A stretch of DNA of 64,000 nt from Dendrolimus kikuchii (taxonomy: Eukaryota > Arthropoda > Insecta > Lepidoptera > Lasiocampidae), in NCBI GenBank assembly GCA_019925095.2, contig CM034412.1, positions 16,406,001 through 16,470,000 on the forward strand. The letters are read 5' to 3'. Of the stretch, positions 29,860 to 40,632 are shown piece by piece (position 1 is the first letter of the stretch; each line of letters opens with the position of its first letter). The position numbers and the translations under genes are program-made. Under the pieces are notes generated by a model. It was not told the origin of the DNA. It saw nothing but the letters and a program-made list of their open reading frames with translations, and searched no databases.

Positions 29860-30400
29860 CTTGTCGCTAAAAGCGATCTCTTCCAGGCAACCTGACTCAA
29901 AGGAAATTCTTAAATTATCTGTAATTAGTATGTAACAAGGAATATAAAAATGACATACATGGACAGCAGATGACAGTCTAACCGTTTCCTGAGTGAATTT
30001 TTAAATAATGCAAAGAGCCTAACTTTTCTGACGTCAGTGGGAAAAGAGTTCCAAAGTAAGACAGCCTGCATGGCGAAGGTCTTGGAATAAAATATTGAAG
30101 AGTGTGCAGGTGCCAAATACAGGAGATTATTAGTGGCACGCAAATTGACGATGTGTGACGTATAAAGGAAGTTGAAACATTCTTTAAGGCAAGAGGAAAG
30201 CAAGGCAAGACACAGAGGCAACCACTTGAGCTTTTTGCGGTATTCAGAAACGTGGTCATATTTTTTAAAATCAAATATGAACCTTATGCAAACATTTTGA
30301 AAACGCTCGAGCTTAGTAAGTTGCTCATGCAATTCATGCAATTCTTCAGCCTCCTAAGCGATGCATAAGATGTAAAAATCTTACAGCTTATGTGATTTAT
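29860..30400 (-). mobile_element. LINE-G 3' end
   Basis: Minus strand: coding end 30341-29925 followed by TTGCCTGGAAGAGATCGC. The minisatellite lies immediately beyond its 3' end. Confidence 0.7.
29925..30341 (-). pseudogene. LINE-G reverse transcriptase C-terminal region
   Basis: About 138 codons without stop: LERFQNVCIRFIFDFKKYDH, RKKLKWLPLCLALLSS, LAPAHSSIFYSKTFAMQAVL and LWNSFPTDVRK. The pattern L..FQN.CIRFIF....DH.S.YR..L.WLPL is the thumb/C-terminal region of Jockey/CR1-type LINE polymerases. The YxDD core is not present, since the copy is 5'-truncated. The open frame suggests fairly recent insertion. Confidence 0.75.
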
Positions 30401-30419
30401 ATAAATTATAAATTTTAAA

Positions 30420-30572
30420 GGTGATGTCAGGAGCCTTAAGAACAGACGAACGTGCATGACAAGAGTTATGAATGTCAAAGAAGCAAGTGAGGTGTGTAAG
30501 AATAAGCCTGAATGGCGCTCTGTTGTTCGTGCCTACCCCACAAGGGAACTGGCGGGAAGTTATGTATGTATG
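30420..30572 (+). mobile_element. LINE-T 153 bp copy with 13 bp TSD
   Basis: TATAAATTTTAAA at 30407-30419 and 30573-30585. The ORF end has ELAGSYV instead of a stop: the TGA has become GGA, so the frame runs into the tail. Confidence 0.9.
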
Positions 30573-30589
30573 TATAAATTTTAAAACAC

Positions 30590-31555
30590 AATGTTGTATT
30601 AGTTTGCAAAAATAATAAATATAATTTAAATTGCAATAAATTTGGTCGGTATTGTAATACAAAGCGGAATACTTGTTACTTTAAAACAATGTCCGGGCGG
30701 TGTGAGCTGACACCTGTCACCGCCGTCAGTGGAATGTCACTTCGTCTTGTTGGTTCGTGGCAAAATGTATGTACTACCAGTAGAAAAAATTCGAACAATA
30801 TATTATAAATATCTAGGCTATTTTTAGCCTTTCTATGTTTGTTTTCCACGTTCCTTTTCGATGTGTGTTCAGGCTCCTCTCCACAGAGGTAGACAGTGAA
30901 GCAGTGTACCCACTAAAACACCCTGATATTCTTCAAATCTATACGCATAAGCCAGGGTCGTGAGCGACTTTCTCACTGAACACGTTTATTTATTCATATA
31001 TATTTTGTCCTTTTTGCCTTTATTGCACTCAAAATATAAGGTAGCAAAAAAATATTTGTATACTTGAATTATTATATAAGCAGAATTTATTGTAGGTATT
31101 TTAGATATTTATCAATAAAGCCTTTATCATCAGTTTCGCTCTGGCTGCTTTTCTAGAAATAGAACAGCACAGAAAGTAGGTAGTGAAGACCACGCGGTAT
31201 CGCATGATCGGCAATTTGGCGAGGACTCGCGCCACACGATATCGCGTGACTACCAATGAATGTGTTAAAGGCTGAGAAAGGCGCACGTGGAACACCTGCG
31301 CGCTCCTTTCTTGGCAGTCCAGATGCGAGTTACGTCGAGTATTGCACACCGAAGCTCATCCTCCCTACGGCGGCCGGAGGTTATGTGTTCTCCAGCACCG
31401 TCCATTCCTGTTTATGCGATTTGTTCATGAGTCATACGCAGAAATAAAATCCTTACAAAGAAGACGAGGACTTTCGACCCAAAGAAATATAATGCGTTGA
31501 GAGATATGGCTTAATAAATAATAGTTAAAAAAAAAACTAAAAAAACGCTTTTAAA
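30590..31555. other. No gene identified
   Basis: Includes a GC-richer part 31150-31400 (ACGCGGTATCGCATGATCGG, ACACGATATCGCGTGAC, CCTACGGCGGCCGGAGG). The 63-codon frame from ATG 31256 reads DASYVEYCTPKLILPTAAGG. I do not recognise it, and it may be an old LINE piece. Confidence 0.3.
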
Positions 31556-31559
31556 AAAA

Positions 31560-32040
31560 TCCAACTAAAAATACATTTTAATAAATTTGAATTAAAAATA
31601 GTGTAAGAAAAAGATATTTTATTGTAAAAAAGCGTGGGGTGGATGGTACATACATACATACATACATACATACATAACTTCACGCCAGTTCCCTTGCGGG
31701 GTAGGCACGAACAACAGAGTGCCACTTAGGCTTATTCTTACACACCTCACTTGCTTCTTTGACATTCATAACTCTTGTCATGCACGCTCGTCTGTTCTTA
31801 AGGCTCCTAACATCACCTTCTGCTAGTACACGATCAATTTGATCATGGAAAGTGTGTTGTGGCCTTCCACGACTTCGGCATAGATGGTATCAATAGTTAT
31901 AAATATTTTATGAACAGATATGAGTAGAAGGGTTATTTTGATAATATCCTGAAAAGCACCCCACGCTTTTTTTACAATAAAATCATTTTATCTAACATTA
32001 TTTTTAATTCAAATTTATTATTTTTCATTTTTAGTGATTA
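31560..32040. mobile_element. Inverted-repeat element with nested LINE-T
   Basis: Left arm 31560-31645 (AATAAATTTGAATTAAAAAT, ATTTTATTGTAAAAAAGCG, TGGGGTG) and right arm 31953-32035 are inverse copies, roughly 80% alike. The core between is only about 70 bp once the LINE-T insertion is removed. Confidence 0.65.
31649..31882 (-). mobile_element. LINE-T 234 bp copy with 7 bp TSD
   Basis: GATGGTA at 31642-31648 and 31883-31889. Long (TACA)n tail at left. Confidence 0.8.
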
Positions 32041-32089
32041 TTTAGTGATTTAATTCCCTTCTCCGTGGAAACCTTGAAATAAGAATGAA

Positions 32090-32390
32090 ATACACTCTTA
32101 TGATAAAATAGAACGTTATGTAAAAATAACCTATTTTAAAAAGGTTTTTAAATACAAGCTTTTGAGGTAGCAGCGGAGTGCTAGCTAAGACAAGTAAAAC
32201 GAGCCCAAACACGACGGGTCTATCGTGTTTTGTACAGGAGTTGCTGTGGCCACCTTCCGACTCCATCATCAGATCAGCTCCATGGTACCATATTATTGCA
32301 TTGTCACGCGATATACACATACGTGCAAAATTTCAGCTCAATCGGAAACCGGGAAGTCGAATTTAACTTGAAAGATTCCGTTACATACTA
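32090..32390 (-). repeat. Dispersed lepidopteran-type repeat
   Basis: Minus strand: GATGATGGAGTCGGAAGG, GGCCACAGCAACTCCTGTAC and GTGTTTGGGCTCGTTTT resemble a repeat that I recall as common in moth and butterfly DNA. Only one copy is in this window, so the call rests on memory. Confidence 0.35.
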
Positions 32391-33017
32391 ACATACGTAT
32401 GAAGCTAATAAAAACGTATTAAAAAGGCGTTATATTTTTCTATTATAAGATGAAAATATCAGCTGCAAATTCTATCTGGAAGACGAGATATATTAAAAAT
32501 AAAGTCACCATTAAAATGAGTTGCCGATTAGCATAATCGATTTATGTGAATAAATTACTACAATTAATAATACAAAAATATCAACAAGAATGTTTTTAAA
32601 AAAATCTTAAAATATTCTCATCTTTTTTCAAGTTGGGTCCAAGACCATATGAAAGCGTCCCCGTCTCTCGTATGTATTACGAAGTTATGATTAAGGTTAT
32701 GCATAACGCTGGCATATAAATTAGTCGCATATCCCACATAATTGAATGTAAGGAAGAGATTTGGTTGCGTGAAGGGGAACATTTCTCCGGGCAGGGTTGC
32801 GCTAAGCCGCAACGCACCATTAACTATCCCATGGGTGACAAAGTATCTTTTCTCGTCACCGTCTCGGGTGATCCGAATCTATTTCAGATTCATACATTTT
32901 GGAAATGGTCCAATATTGTACAAAGATCTCTCTGTCGCGTGTCACACTCGTGTCGCAATCAATGTTCTTATAAAAATATTACTTTTGCGAAATGTTAAGT
33001 AATAGTCTCTAAATCTC
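32391..33017. other. No gene recognised; two overlapping open frames
   Basis: Frames at 32742-33002 and 32765-32998 overlap each other and a minus frame at 32618-32812, so at most one could be real. The minus frame reads FNYVGYATNLYASVMHNLNH. No domain is seen. Confidence 0.3.
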
Positions 33018-33478
33018 TTTTTTTTATTGCCTGAAGCAGGCAAACAGGCGGACGACCCACTTGATGGAAGGTGGTTACCGTCGCCGTTGCCAACGCGTTG
33101 CCGGCCTCTAAGAAATTTTATAACGCCCTTTTTAAACGACCCCATGTCGTAGCGCAGAGGGAAAACCTCGGCGGGAAGTTCTCTCCAGATCATTGTTGTA
33201 CGCGGTATAAACGTTCTAGAAAACCGTTGCGTAGTAGAGAGTGGGAGCTCCAGGAAATGGGGGTGAACATCCCGTCGATGGCTAGCGGTGCGGTTGTAAA
33301 AATGAGGTGTTGGCACCAGGTCAAACAGTTCCTCGGAGCACTCTCCGTTGTACAGGCGGTAGAATACGCAGAAGGACGCAAAATCTCTCCGAAGGCTAAG
33401 CGATTCTAAGCCGCCTGTTATTATGGGATCGTCGACTATACGAACGGTGCGTCTGTCTCTGTATTTCCAACTACACTA
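33018..33478 (-). mobile_element. CR1/Jockey-like LINE 3' end
   Basis: 5'-truncated LINE on the minus strand, with poly(A) at 33018. Its 3' UTR (GACGGTAACCACCTTCCATC, AAGTGGGTCGTCCGCCTG) is the sequence shared with the 3' end of SINE-B. Confidence 0.75.
33085..33466 (-). pseudogene. LINE reverse transcriptase C-terminus
   Basis: Minus strand, one open frame of about 125 codons: YRDRRTVRIVDDPIITGGLE, LSLRRDFASFCVFYRLYNGE, CSEELFDLVPTPHFYNRT, TQRFSRTFIPRT, WRELPAEVFPLRYDMGSFKK and FLRGRQR. These blocks are the standard end of CR1/Jockey-type LINE polymerases in Lepidoptera. No stop or frameshift is seen before GRQR. After it the normal stop is lost, so the frame runs into the 3' UTR. It is a fragment without the catalytic core. 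Confidence 0.8.
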
Positions 33479-34647
33479 TTTTATGCATTGAAATTGTAAA
33501 ATTGCACGCCTAAGGAGGCAAATACGAACGCTTAAAATCCCGTGGATAGCTTGCCGAGCACCTGCCTCCATACTGGGCTTGCACAATATTGGAGATCACT
33601 AGAAGTCTTCAACAGTATATTGACAATGGATACTGAAGTACTTTGGCAATATAGCTCACAAGAATCCAGACAACATGGAGAGAGACCTCGTGGTAGATCT
33701 CCAAACAGATCGATTGATCAGGTTCTTTCTTCAACCATGCTCAAAACAGATCTCAGTGGATGAGAGGAATTATTCACTACCATCAAATTCAAGAATCTCA
33801 GCAGTGCGAGAACGACTTAGAAGAAGGAGGAGCAGGCAAAATGTATTAATACTACCTATATATAAAATAGTTTATCAATTACTGCATTCCGCTATCGGTT
33901 GTGCCAATTTACTAAGTTTGTTATACTGTAGAACTGTTGGAGGGATGGCGAGGTGTTCTAAAAATGCTTGTCGAGTGTGAAGAGTCAGTGGATGACAGGC
34001 ATGTAAGCCGTAAGGTTCTCTGATTATAAGTGTTGTGACCAGTTGCTGTTGACCATAAACCCTTCTGAGTTGTTGCAAGTTTTACAAAGGTCTTCGCCTC
34101 AATGGAACAATAAGAAAGTGCTAATGGACCTACGTCTGTTTAGATGAGATTATAATATTAGTGTGGTATTTTTGTACTACTCCACCTATAAAAAAATACT
34201 AATATAATAACGACTGTATCGAATATAAAAAATTTAACGACTATTTGGTACTTACATCACTTTTCTTATTGCTACAACAATGTGAAAAACTAATGATAGA
34301 TTTTTGTACCTCACTATCCATTCATTTGATGTAATCTCCATACAAATAATGTCAATGTTTCATATCATTGATAATGTTGATCTTAGACCGATCAACCAAA
34401 GTGAATCAATTTGATCGAAACGCATACAACTGAAATTATACGACGATATTCAATTATTCAAATTTATGTTCTTATGGATCGCTTTGCTCAATTCATTCAC
34501 ATTGAAAGACAGAAGTGAAATGTCTAATATCGGCTGAAGGTAAAACAATGTGTGAGTAAGACACGTGAACTCATTTAACAGTTTTCCCCAGAGCAACACA
34601 TGTAGACCGAATCTCATGACTATAATTATCTGAATAATAGTAGGGTA
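33479..34647. other. No gene seen
   Basis: About 1.2 kb of unique-looking, AT-rich DNA. Short frames at 33542-33980 share no motif. Purine-rich AGAAGAAGGAGGAGCAGG lies near 33815. Confidence 0.4.
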
Positions 34648-34985
34648 TAATAAAACTACGTTTTAACGGATTAAAGCGCGGATTTTTTTTTCATTATTAT
34701 TCCGACGTTTCGGCCACTTCTTAGTAGCCGTGATTGAGCATGTTGCCGAAAAGTTTCTTGCGTCCCTTTTTCTCTTCAAAGCACAACATTTTGCGAAGGG
34801 GTGGTAATTAAATTAAGCTCCCATAGAGTAAATAATAACCATAAACAAAATTAAAGCTAAATAATTAAAATGAACAAGTTGGCGGTAGGCTAAATAAAAA
34901 CTAACAATACTCATTGTGACTTGACATCTTTGTCTTCCGTGACCACGGCTACTGAAAAGTAGCCAAAATGTCGGAATTAAGATGA
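34648..34985 (+). mobile_element. Penelope-like element with inverted 5' segment
   Basis: Left 34648-34735 is a minus-oriented 3' end (AAAACTACGTTTTAACGG, hairpin at 34712-34729). From 34736 the element runs in plus orientation to TGTCGGAATT at about 34980. The hairpin in the plus part (34947-34964) is GGCTACT-GAAA-AGTAGCC, which carries a paired change against the usual GGCCACT/AGTGGCC. Confidence 0.7.
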
Positions 34986-35043
34986 AATAGGCAAGGTGTA
35001 AGTAGCAGTTTTCGGTTAAATTTTGGAATTTATTCTTTGAAGT

Positions 35044-35455
35044 AGCTGTGCCCGCGACTTCATCCGCGTGGGTTTTGTTCTTGCAGAACCCTGGAAGAGA
35101 AAAACCCTAAGTTACTCCTTAAAACATCAGCTATATGGCAGTGAAAGTCTCGTAAAAACCGGTCCAGCCGTTTCAGAGATTAGCCGGAACAAATGGTTTT
35201 AATATTTTCTTGGCAGCACCCTAAAACAGTAGCCAAGTTACTCCTTATAATATCAGCTGCCCGTCAGTGGAAGTCTCATCAAAATCAACCCAGCCGTTTC
35301 AGAGATTAGTCTGATCATCTAGATAGACAGACGAACAAAATTTCTAAAAATTGCATTATCGGATTCTCCTGGTCCGAATTATTCCCCTTAATTTTTTGAC
35401 ATTTTTATTTTGACCTTACAAACAGACACTTCAATTTTATTTATCAGTATAGCTG
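35044..35455 (-). mobile_element. Helitron-like element with internal duplication
   Basis: AGCTGTGCCCGCGACTTCAT at the left. The block around ATCAGCT..GTCAGTGGAAGTC, CCAGCCGTTTCAGAGATTAG is present twice (about 35110-35180 and 35230-35310). ACTTCAATTTTATTTATCAG at the right matches 2090-2297. Confidence 0.55.
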
Positions 35456-35911
35456 AAACACACAGTTCAATTTTCGTATTAAAATGATTGTTGTGGCCCC
35501 CTTTGCTGTCCTCTAATAGCCTGTCATTGATTGACGTGGGCCTCCGTCAAGTTTTTCCAAGTCTTCCCATTCTTTACCATTTAAGTCCAATTTTTCTTGT
35601 CATTTATTATGTCATCCTATTATATTTTCATCTGTCTATCCATTTTACTTAAAAAACCTCTCTGACAATTATTTTCTAATAAAATATGTACTCGACTTTC
35701 ATTATCATTTCAAATTTTTTTGACATTTTTTCTGTTTCAATCGTTATTGAAATGTACACCTGTATTTTTTTAGCTCACCTTCATTTAACTAAGTATGACG
35801 TCACATTTTGATTTTTCTTAGGTTATGATTCAAACCGCCCCTAAAAGCCAGCGAGGCCCGTGCCTAGCAACAGGACTTTTATGATCTGTTTTTATCTACA
35901 TATAATATATG

Positions 35912-36101
35912 GACCTTCCATGATCAAATTGATCGTGTACTAGCAGAAGGTGACGTCAGGAGCCTTAAGAACAGACGAGCGTGCATGACAAGAGTTATGA
36001 ATGTCAAAGAAGCAAGTGAGGTGTGTAAGAATAAGCCTGAATGGCGCTCTGTTGTTCGTGCCTACCCCGCAAGGGAACTGGCGTGAAGTTATGTATGTAA
36101 G
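35912..36101 (+). mobile_element. LINE-T copy, about 190 bp
   Basis: Open frame from FHDQIDRVLAEGDVRSLKNR to ARELA-stop, then TTATGTATGTAAGTATG. It is joined directly to a Helitron interior at 36102. The TSD is not clear. Confidence 0.8.
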
Positions 36102-36480
36102 TATGTTTGTTACTCAATCACGCCAAAACGACTGAACAGATCTGGATGAAATTTGGCACAGAGATAGATAGATAACACTTTATTGCTCACCAAATATACA
36201 ATTTAAAAAATACACAATTACAATATTGTCATGGTAGAAACAATAGGCGGCCTTATCGCTTAAAGTAATCTCTTCCAGGAAACCTTACTTAAGGAATAGT
36301 TTAACCAATCTGGCGATGTAGGTGATGCAAATTATTAGGTATATCATAAACAAACATACTTAGACTACATAGATAGATTACAATCTGAAATAGCACATAG
36401 ACTACTTTTTATCCCGGAAAAATCTACGGTTCCCGTGGGATAATATTGACACTAACGTAGCCGCGGGCAAAAGCTAATTA
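36102..36480 (+). mobile_element. Helitron fragment split by LINE-G tail
   Basis: TTTGTTACTCAATCACGCC, GAACAGATCTGGATGAAATT and TTTTATCCCGGAAAAATC, ending GTAGCCGCGGGCAAAAGCTAAT. An insertion of about 215 bp (36165-36378) splits it inside GAGATAGATTACAATCTG. Confidence 0.6.
36165..36378 (-). mobile_element. LINE-G 3' UTR insertion
   Basis: (ATAG)n, then AACACTTTATTGCTCACC, GGCGGCCTTATCGC and AATCTCTTCCAGG: the inverse of 3800-3928. AGATAGAT words on both sides obscure the exact TSD. Confidence 0.7.
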
Positions 36481-36512
36481 GTTATAAGTTAATCCCTTGA
36501 ATTTGTACTCAC

Positions 36513-36597
36513 GAATAAAGACGTCGCCACATTAGCCAGTGACGTATTGAGCTCGGTAGTCGGTCGCCTGCCGGCGCCGGTGACGTGCGCCCACGCA
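36513..36597 (-). other. Candidate host internal exon, 85 bp
   Basis: Minus strand: TGGTGTTTTTTAG|TGCGTGG.. at 36597 and ..TCTTTATTC|GTGAGTAC at 36513 give good acceptor and donor sites around 85 bp. The segment is about 59% GC in AT-rich surroundings and belongs to no repeat in this window. With acceptor phase 1 it reads AWAHVTGAGRRPTTELNTSL then ANVATSLF, open throughout. A second frame is also open. No protein family recognised. The alternative is a chance GC-rich patch or promoter. Confidence 0.3.
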
Positions 36598-36639
36598 CTA
36601 AAAAACACCACAGCAATCATTTAACTAAGAACATTGCTA

Positions 36640-36869
36640 ATTTTTACATTTATCTTTTGTGAAACTTTAAATAAGAGATACAAAGTGACATAATGAAGAT
36701 TAAAATAGATTTACGAAAATGTACTCCATTGCAAAAGTGAAAGCTTAAAATGATTTCGATGTTTTTGGATAGAACAAATTAAAATTAAAGTTGTCGTATG
36801 CTGACGGTGACCAACGATTATCATGAGTACTTCCAAGCATCGAGTCACCCTTAGTTTAACTTACATTGT
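36640..36869. other. No gene seen
   Basis: AT-rich and unique-looking, downstream (in + coordinates) of the candidate exon. Confidence 0.4.
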
Positions 36870-36998
36870 AGCCACATCTATGGCAGCAAGCAGGAACGTG
36901 GAGAAGGGGGCAACGTCTGTAAATCCATACGGCATACTCACGCTACCCACTTCCCTCGCCGCTTGCCTGCTTGCCTGCTTGCTGCCGTGGATGTGACT
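36870..36998. mobile_element. Short inverted-repeat element, 129 bp
   Basis: AGCCACATCTATGGCAGCAA followed by GCAGG at the left matches the inverse of CCTGCTTGCTGCCGTGGATG and TGACT at the right, with 3 differences over 25 bp. GGGCAACGTCTGTAAATCC lies in the centre. It is MITE-like, class unknown. Confidence 0.6.
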
Positions 36999-37257
36999 AG
37001 TAATAATAATGTAAATGAGGGATCAGATTTAAAGGGACCCGATGATTTAGTTTTTATTTCTTGTTTGTAATATTTACAGTAAAATAACAGTATTCAAAAC
37101 AAGAAAAACTTAAAGTGGAAAACACAGGAGTCCTATGTTACGTTCAGTATGATGGTATTCCTGGCCCTCGCCGCCATATTACTATAACAACCACCACCAA
37201 AATCAGATTAGATAACATGTGTACGATTCAACGTACAGCGTTTTGCTGATGCTGCGG

Positions 37258-37610
37258 CCTTTTTTTTAAGGCGGGGGAAATGCATTTCACACCGTACCGG
37301 ATCCTTTGCTAGGGATTAGACCATAGTCCATTATGGAGGCATTCCCCTGGGGGCAATCCAAACACTAATGGACCGGCTTGTGTGGAGACTCGACCATCCT
37401 TCCAACCAAGTCAATACTCCACTAAAACCACCCTCCTCCCATGTGCCCCGCGCTTATGGCAGAAAGAGCGTGAGACTTAGAACGTAGTTACGCCCACGCT
37501 GATCCTAGCGCATCAGGGCTTGAGAATGCTCCAGGAAGCAGTGCAAACTCACTTCGTCAACAGGGGTGAAGACTGCTCTGCCCCTGCATCGGTATTTTCA
37601 AGGAGGGAAG
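37258..37610 (+). mobile_element. Element H, uninterrupted copy
   Basis: Same block order as 24040-25313: ACCGGATCCTTTGCTAGGG, GTGTGGAGACTCGACC, TAGAACGTAGTTACGCCC and CTTCGTCAACAGGGG. It shows the unoccupied target of the LINE inserted at 24616. Confidence 0.6.
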
Positions 37611-37954
37611 TCATGACGCTGCGGCCTACTTTACGCTACTTTAACATTATAATATTGCTATAAATAATGCTCACAAATACTTTGTCATCGAGTTGCTATT
37701 AGTCAAAATCGACTTCGACTACCCCTAAGTTGAAGCCAGGGATCAGCATCCAAGATCTAATAGTACCCTGATATATGGCAACTTAACCAACGGTTGACAA
37801 TTTTGCCATTATAGGTCTTCGAGTTTCGTTTGCAAGATTACAGTTACCTGTAACAAAATTACTTTTTGAGCATATAACGTCACAGTCTTATCCTCAAAAA
37901 AGACATTTTATGTGAGGTAAGAGTAATCTTCCAAACGAAAACCTATATTGGCAA
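37611..37954. other. No gene seen
   Basis: AT-rich, with no repeat ends or coding signal. Confidence 0.45.
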
Positions 37955-38265
37955 TTTTTTTTATTGCAGGAGATCAGCGAACAAGCAGACGGCCCACTTG
38001 ATGGAGAGCGGTTACCATCGCCTATGGACATTTGCAACACCAAAGTTGCTACAAATGCGGTGCTGCTCTTTTAAGGGAGACTGGATCTGGTCACTAATGC
38101 CGGAACACAACTCAAGGTTGTTATGGCGACATACTTTAGACTAGGGGTGGTAGACATCCAGTCGGGCGAATGCCCTACCACCTGGCTGTGGGTTGTTAAG
38201 TCGCCTCTTACGACAGGCCGCCCCAACGCAGGAAATTGTATTCTTTCTCCGTTCCTGCACGGATA
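37955..38265 (-). mobile_element. SINE-B copy 8
   Basis: Full length, TTTTTATTGCAGGAGATC to CTGCACGGATA. TTGGCAATTTT at left and ATGGCAAAATT at right may be a decayed TSD. Confidence 0.85.
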
Positions 38266-38790
38266 AAGCAATGGCAAAATTGACAATCATTGGTTAAATT
38301 GCCAGATTTCACGGTACGAGAATAAATCCCTGAAAGCAACAAGGTGTATTTTCTTCATGATACTATAAGAAAGCACCAGCATTCCACCAAGTACTGCCAG
38401 CATCCACCAGCACAAGCAAGAGCAAGTGTACAAACTGTACAACATGAATTACAATCCAATAGTAAAGAATAATAACTTATAAAGAAAATGTAGTCTACCT
38501 ATAGCTAGGACTGTATTCTTCGTCTTGACAATATTGCCTCGTTGAATCGCCTTGTTGGCCTGTCCTAAGTAACCACCAACCCTTTAATAATTAATTCACC
38601 TCAAATCAATCAAGCCCTTTATGAGTTGTTTCAAGAGGATCAAGGTCTCGAGATCCTAAGGTCCAAATGAAATAAAGCTCAATAACTCTCAATAGTTATT
38701 ATTTTACCTTTGGATTTCGCAATTAGATTTATGTAAATTTTTGGAATTGTTCATATTTGAAACCATAAATCTTCTGCACTGAAGTGAGGC
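38266..38790. other. No gene seen
   Basis: Contains a CACCAG-rich stretch (38375-38420). Otherwise unremarkable. Confidence 0.45.
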
Positions 38791-38794
38791 ATAT

Positions 38795-39289
38795 TGTTAC
38801 ATACCGACAAAGAATGGTGCACACCTGGCTGTTATAAAATGTAGTCTATTGCCTTCCCGGATTTAGTAATTCTTTTGTTTACTTTGTATTTAGAATTTTT
38901 AATGAAGAAAAACATCATATTGTTATCGTACTTGTTTTATGGCCGTCATTAGTGTGGAACTAATCCTTGTTGTTATTGCATTGCGTCGAAGCTTGCCAGA
39001 TGTGCGGATTAACTCAGTGAACGCGGCCCTTTGTCGGTATTATACGGTTTAGTATAAAACAATGCCCGTGCGGAGGGGTGGGGTAGTCGAGCGAGGATTA
39101 CGATACGAGTAAGACGGACATTCGACAAGCGATATAGTGACAGACTTTGCGCGTGTTATTGAATCGTGCAGTTTGTACTAGTAGTGTCTAGTTATATTTG
39201 TACCTATGTTATACGTGCTTGTATAGTTCTAATAAATTCTATAGTATTTCCAACGGTATTTTAATTCGAGTCCTGCGTAACTCGTAACA
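38795..39289 (+). mobile_element. Solo LTR with ATAT duplication
   Basis: 495 bp from TGTTACATACCGACAAAG to ACTCGTAACA, with 6 bp terminal inverted repeats TGTTAC/GTAACA. ATAT stands on both sides (38791-38794 and 39290-39293). A TATAAAAC promoter motif (about 39052) and a CTAATAAATTC polyadenylation motif near 39230 are in the expected order U3-R-U5. No internal gag-pol DNA adjoins, so it arose by LTR-LTR recombination (inference). Confidence 0.85.
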
Positions 39290-39642
39290 ATATATATGAA
39301 CAATTGAACATTTAAGAAAAATTGTAGTTTTAATATCTAAAATTTTCATTGAATTCCGTTCACCGATTTCGTAGTTTATTCGAGACAAAATGACAATTGA
39401 AAATTCTAAAAATAGTCATAATATAGGGTAAACCATCGTATAATTGTTTTATAATACATTTTTACCCGCGACATCGTCAACGTTGGACAGGTAACAAAGA
39501 TTACAGTTATTTTGCGCATCTAAAATGGGTCCCGGGAAATATATAAAGTGCTGGAGTCAGGCATGCAAAATGTTCTGTGGTACAAGTAGAGCCGTAATAA
39601 GAGTAAAATAGTACATTTTTATGGTATTTTAGGATATAATCT

Positions 39643-39962
39643 TATTCGTGCAGGAACGGAGAAAGAATACAATTTCCTGCGGCCGGGCGGCCTGTCGTAA
39701 GAGGCGACTTAACAACCCACAGCCGGTGGTAGGGCATTCGCCCGACTGGACGGCTACCTCCCCTGGTCTAAAGTATGTCGCCATAACAACCTTGAGTTGT
39801 GTTCCGGTATTAGTGACCAGGTTCCAGTCTCCCTTAAGAGAGCAGCAGCGCATTTGTAGCAACTTTGGTGGTGCAAATGTCCATAGGCGATGGTAACCGC
39901 TTTCCATCAAGTGGGCCGTCTGCCTGTGTGCTGATCTCCTGCAATAAAAAAATAATAATAAT
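39643..39962 (+). mobile_element. SINE-B copy 9
   Basis: ATTCGTGCAGGAACGG to CTGCAATAAAAAAATAATAA. Its A-rich tail is the target of the next insertion. Confidence 0.85.
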
Positions 39963-40191
39963 ACATACATACATAACTTCACGCCAGTTCCCTTTCGGAG
40001 CAGGCACGAACAACAAAGCGCCATTCAGGCTTATTCTTACACACCTCATTTGCTTCTTTGACATTCATAGCTCTTGTCATGCACGCTCGTCTGTTCTTAA
40101 GGCTCCTGACATCACCTTCTGCTAGTACACAATTAATTTGATCATGGAAGGTGTGTCGTGGCCTTCCACGACTTCTGCATCCATCCACTTT
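39963..40191 (-). mobile_element. LINE-T 229 bp copy in the SINE-B tail
   Basis: AAATAATAATAAT at 39950-39962 and 40192-40204, a 13 bp duplication of the SINE-B tail. Two copies therefore lie tail to tail. Confidence 0.9.
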
Positions 40192-40399
40192 AAATAATAA
40201 TAATGTACAAAAAGAATGTAAGCTCTCATTTTAGTACAAATTGTATAAAAATCAGCCAATTTTATACACCCTAACCATTTTATATCACTCGCGGAATATC
40301 CAGGACACACAATTGCAGCATTTTATTACATAAAATTTACTATGGATCTGTAAAAATATCGTATTCCAATTAGATTTTTTTTAAAGTCTTCAAACTTTC

Positions 40400-40632
40400 T
40401 CAACAAAAATTTCAAATCATTCTCAGAAAATTTCCCGTGAGATTCCTATGTTAAAAAGTAGCGCACATTTTAAGTCTGAAAATTTTCTATGGATCAATGA
40501 AAACCGTATCAGCCTAGTAGTTTTTATGTGAATCCCGAACAAACTGACAAACAAGCAAGAAATTATCAAAAATTTCAGTTTTTTATAAATGCTTCAATGT
40601 ATAAACACGGCATTTTTAGAATTTAATAATAT
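40400..40632 (-). mobile_element. Helitron K, 5' end split by an LTR
   Basis: Contains TAAAAAGTAGCGCACATTTT, CCTAGTAGTTTTTATGTG and AACACGGCATTTTTAG. Its start reads AGTCTATAAT before, and ATTATTAAATTC after, the LTR at 40633-41145. Confidence 0.65.

Noticed and set aside
29283..29935. Five long overlapping reading frames of 120-205 codons
   Set aside because: They are produced by an 18 bp repeat without stops. Frames are open on both strands at once, and the peptides are pure hexamer repeats.
33071..33409. 112-codon plus-strand ORF
   Set aside because: It is antisense to the LINE polymerase C-terminus on the minus strand, which has clear family motifs.
40129..40320. Host ORF on the minus strand
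   Set aside because: It begins in unassigned flanking DNA and runs into the 5' edge of a LINE-T insertion in a different frame from the LINE protein.
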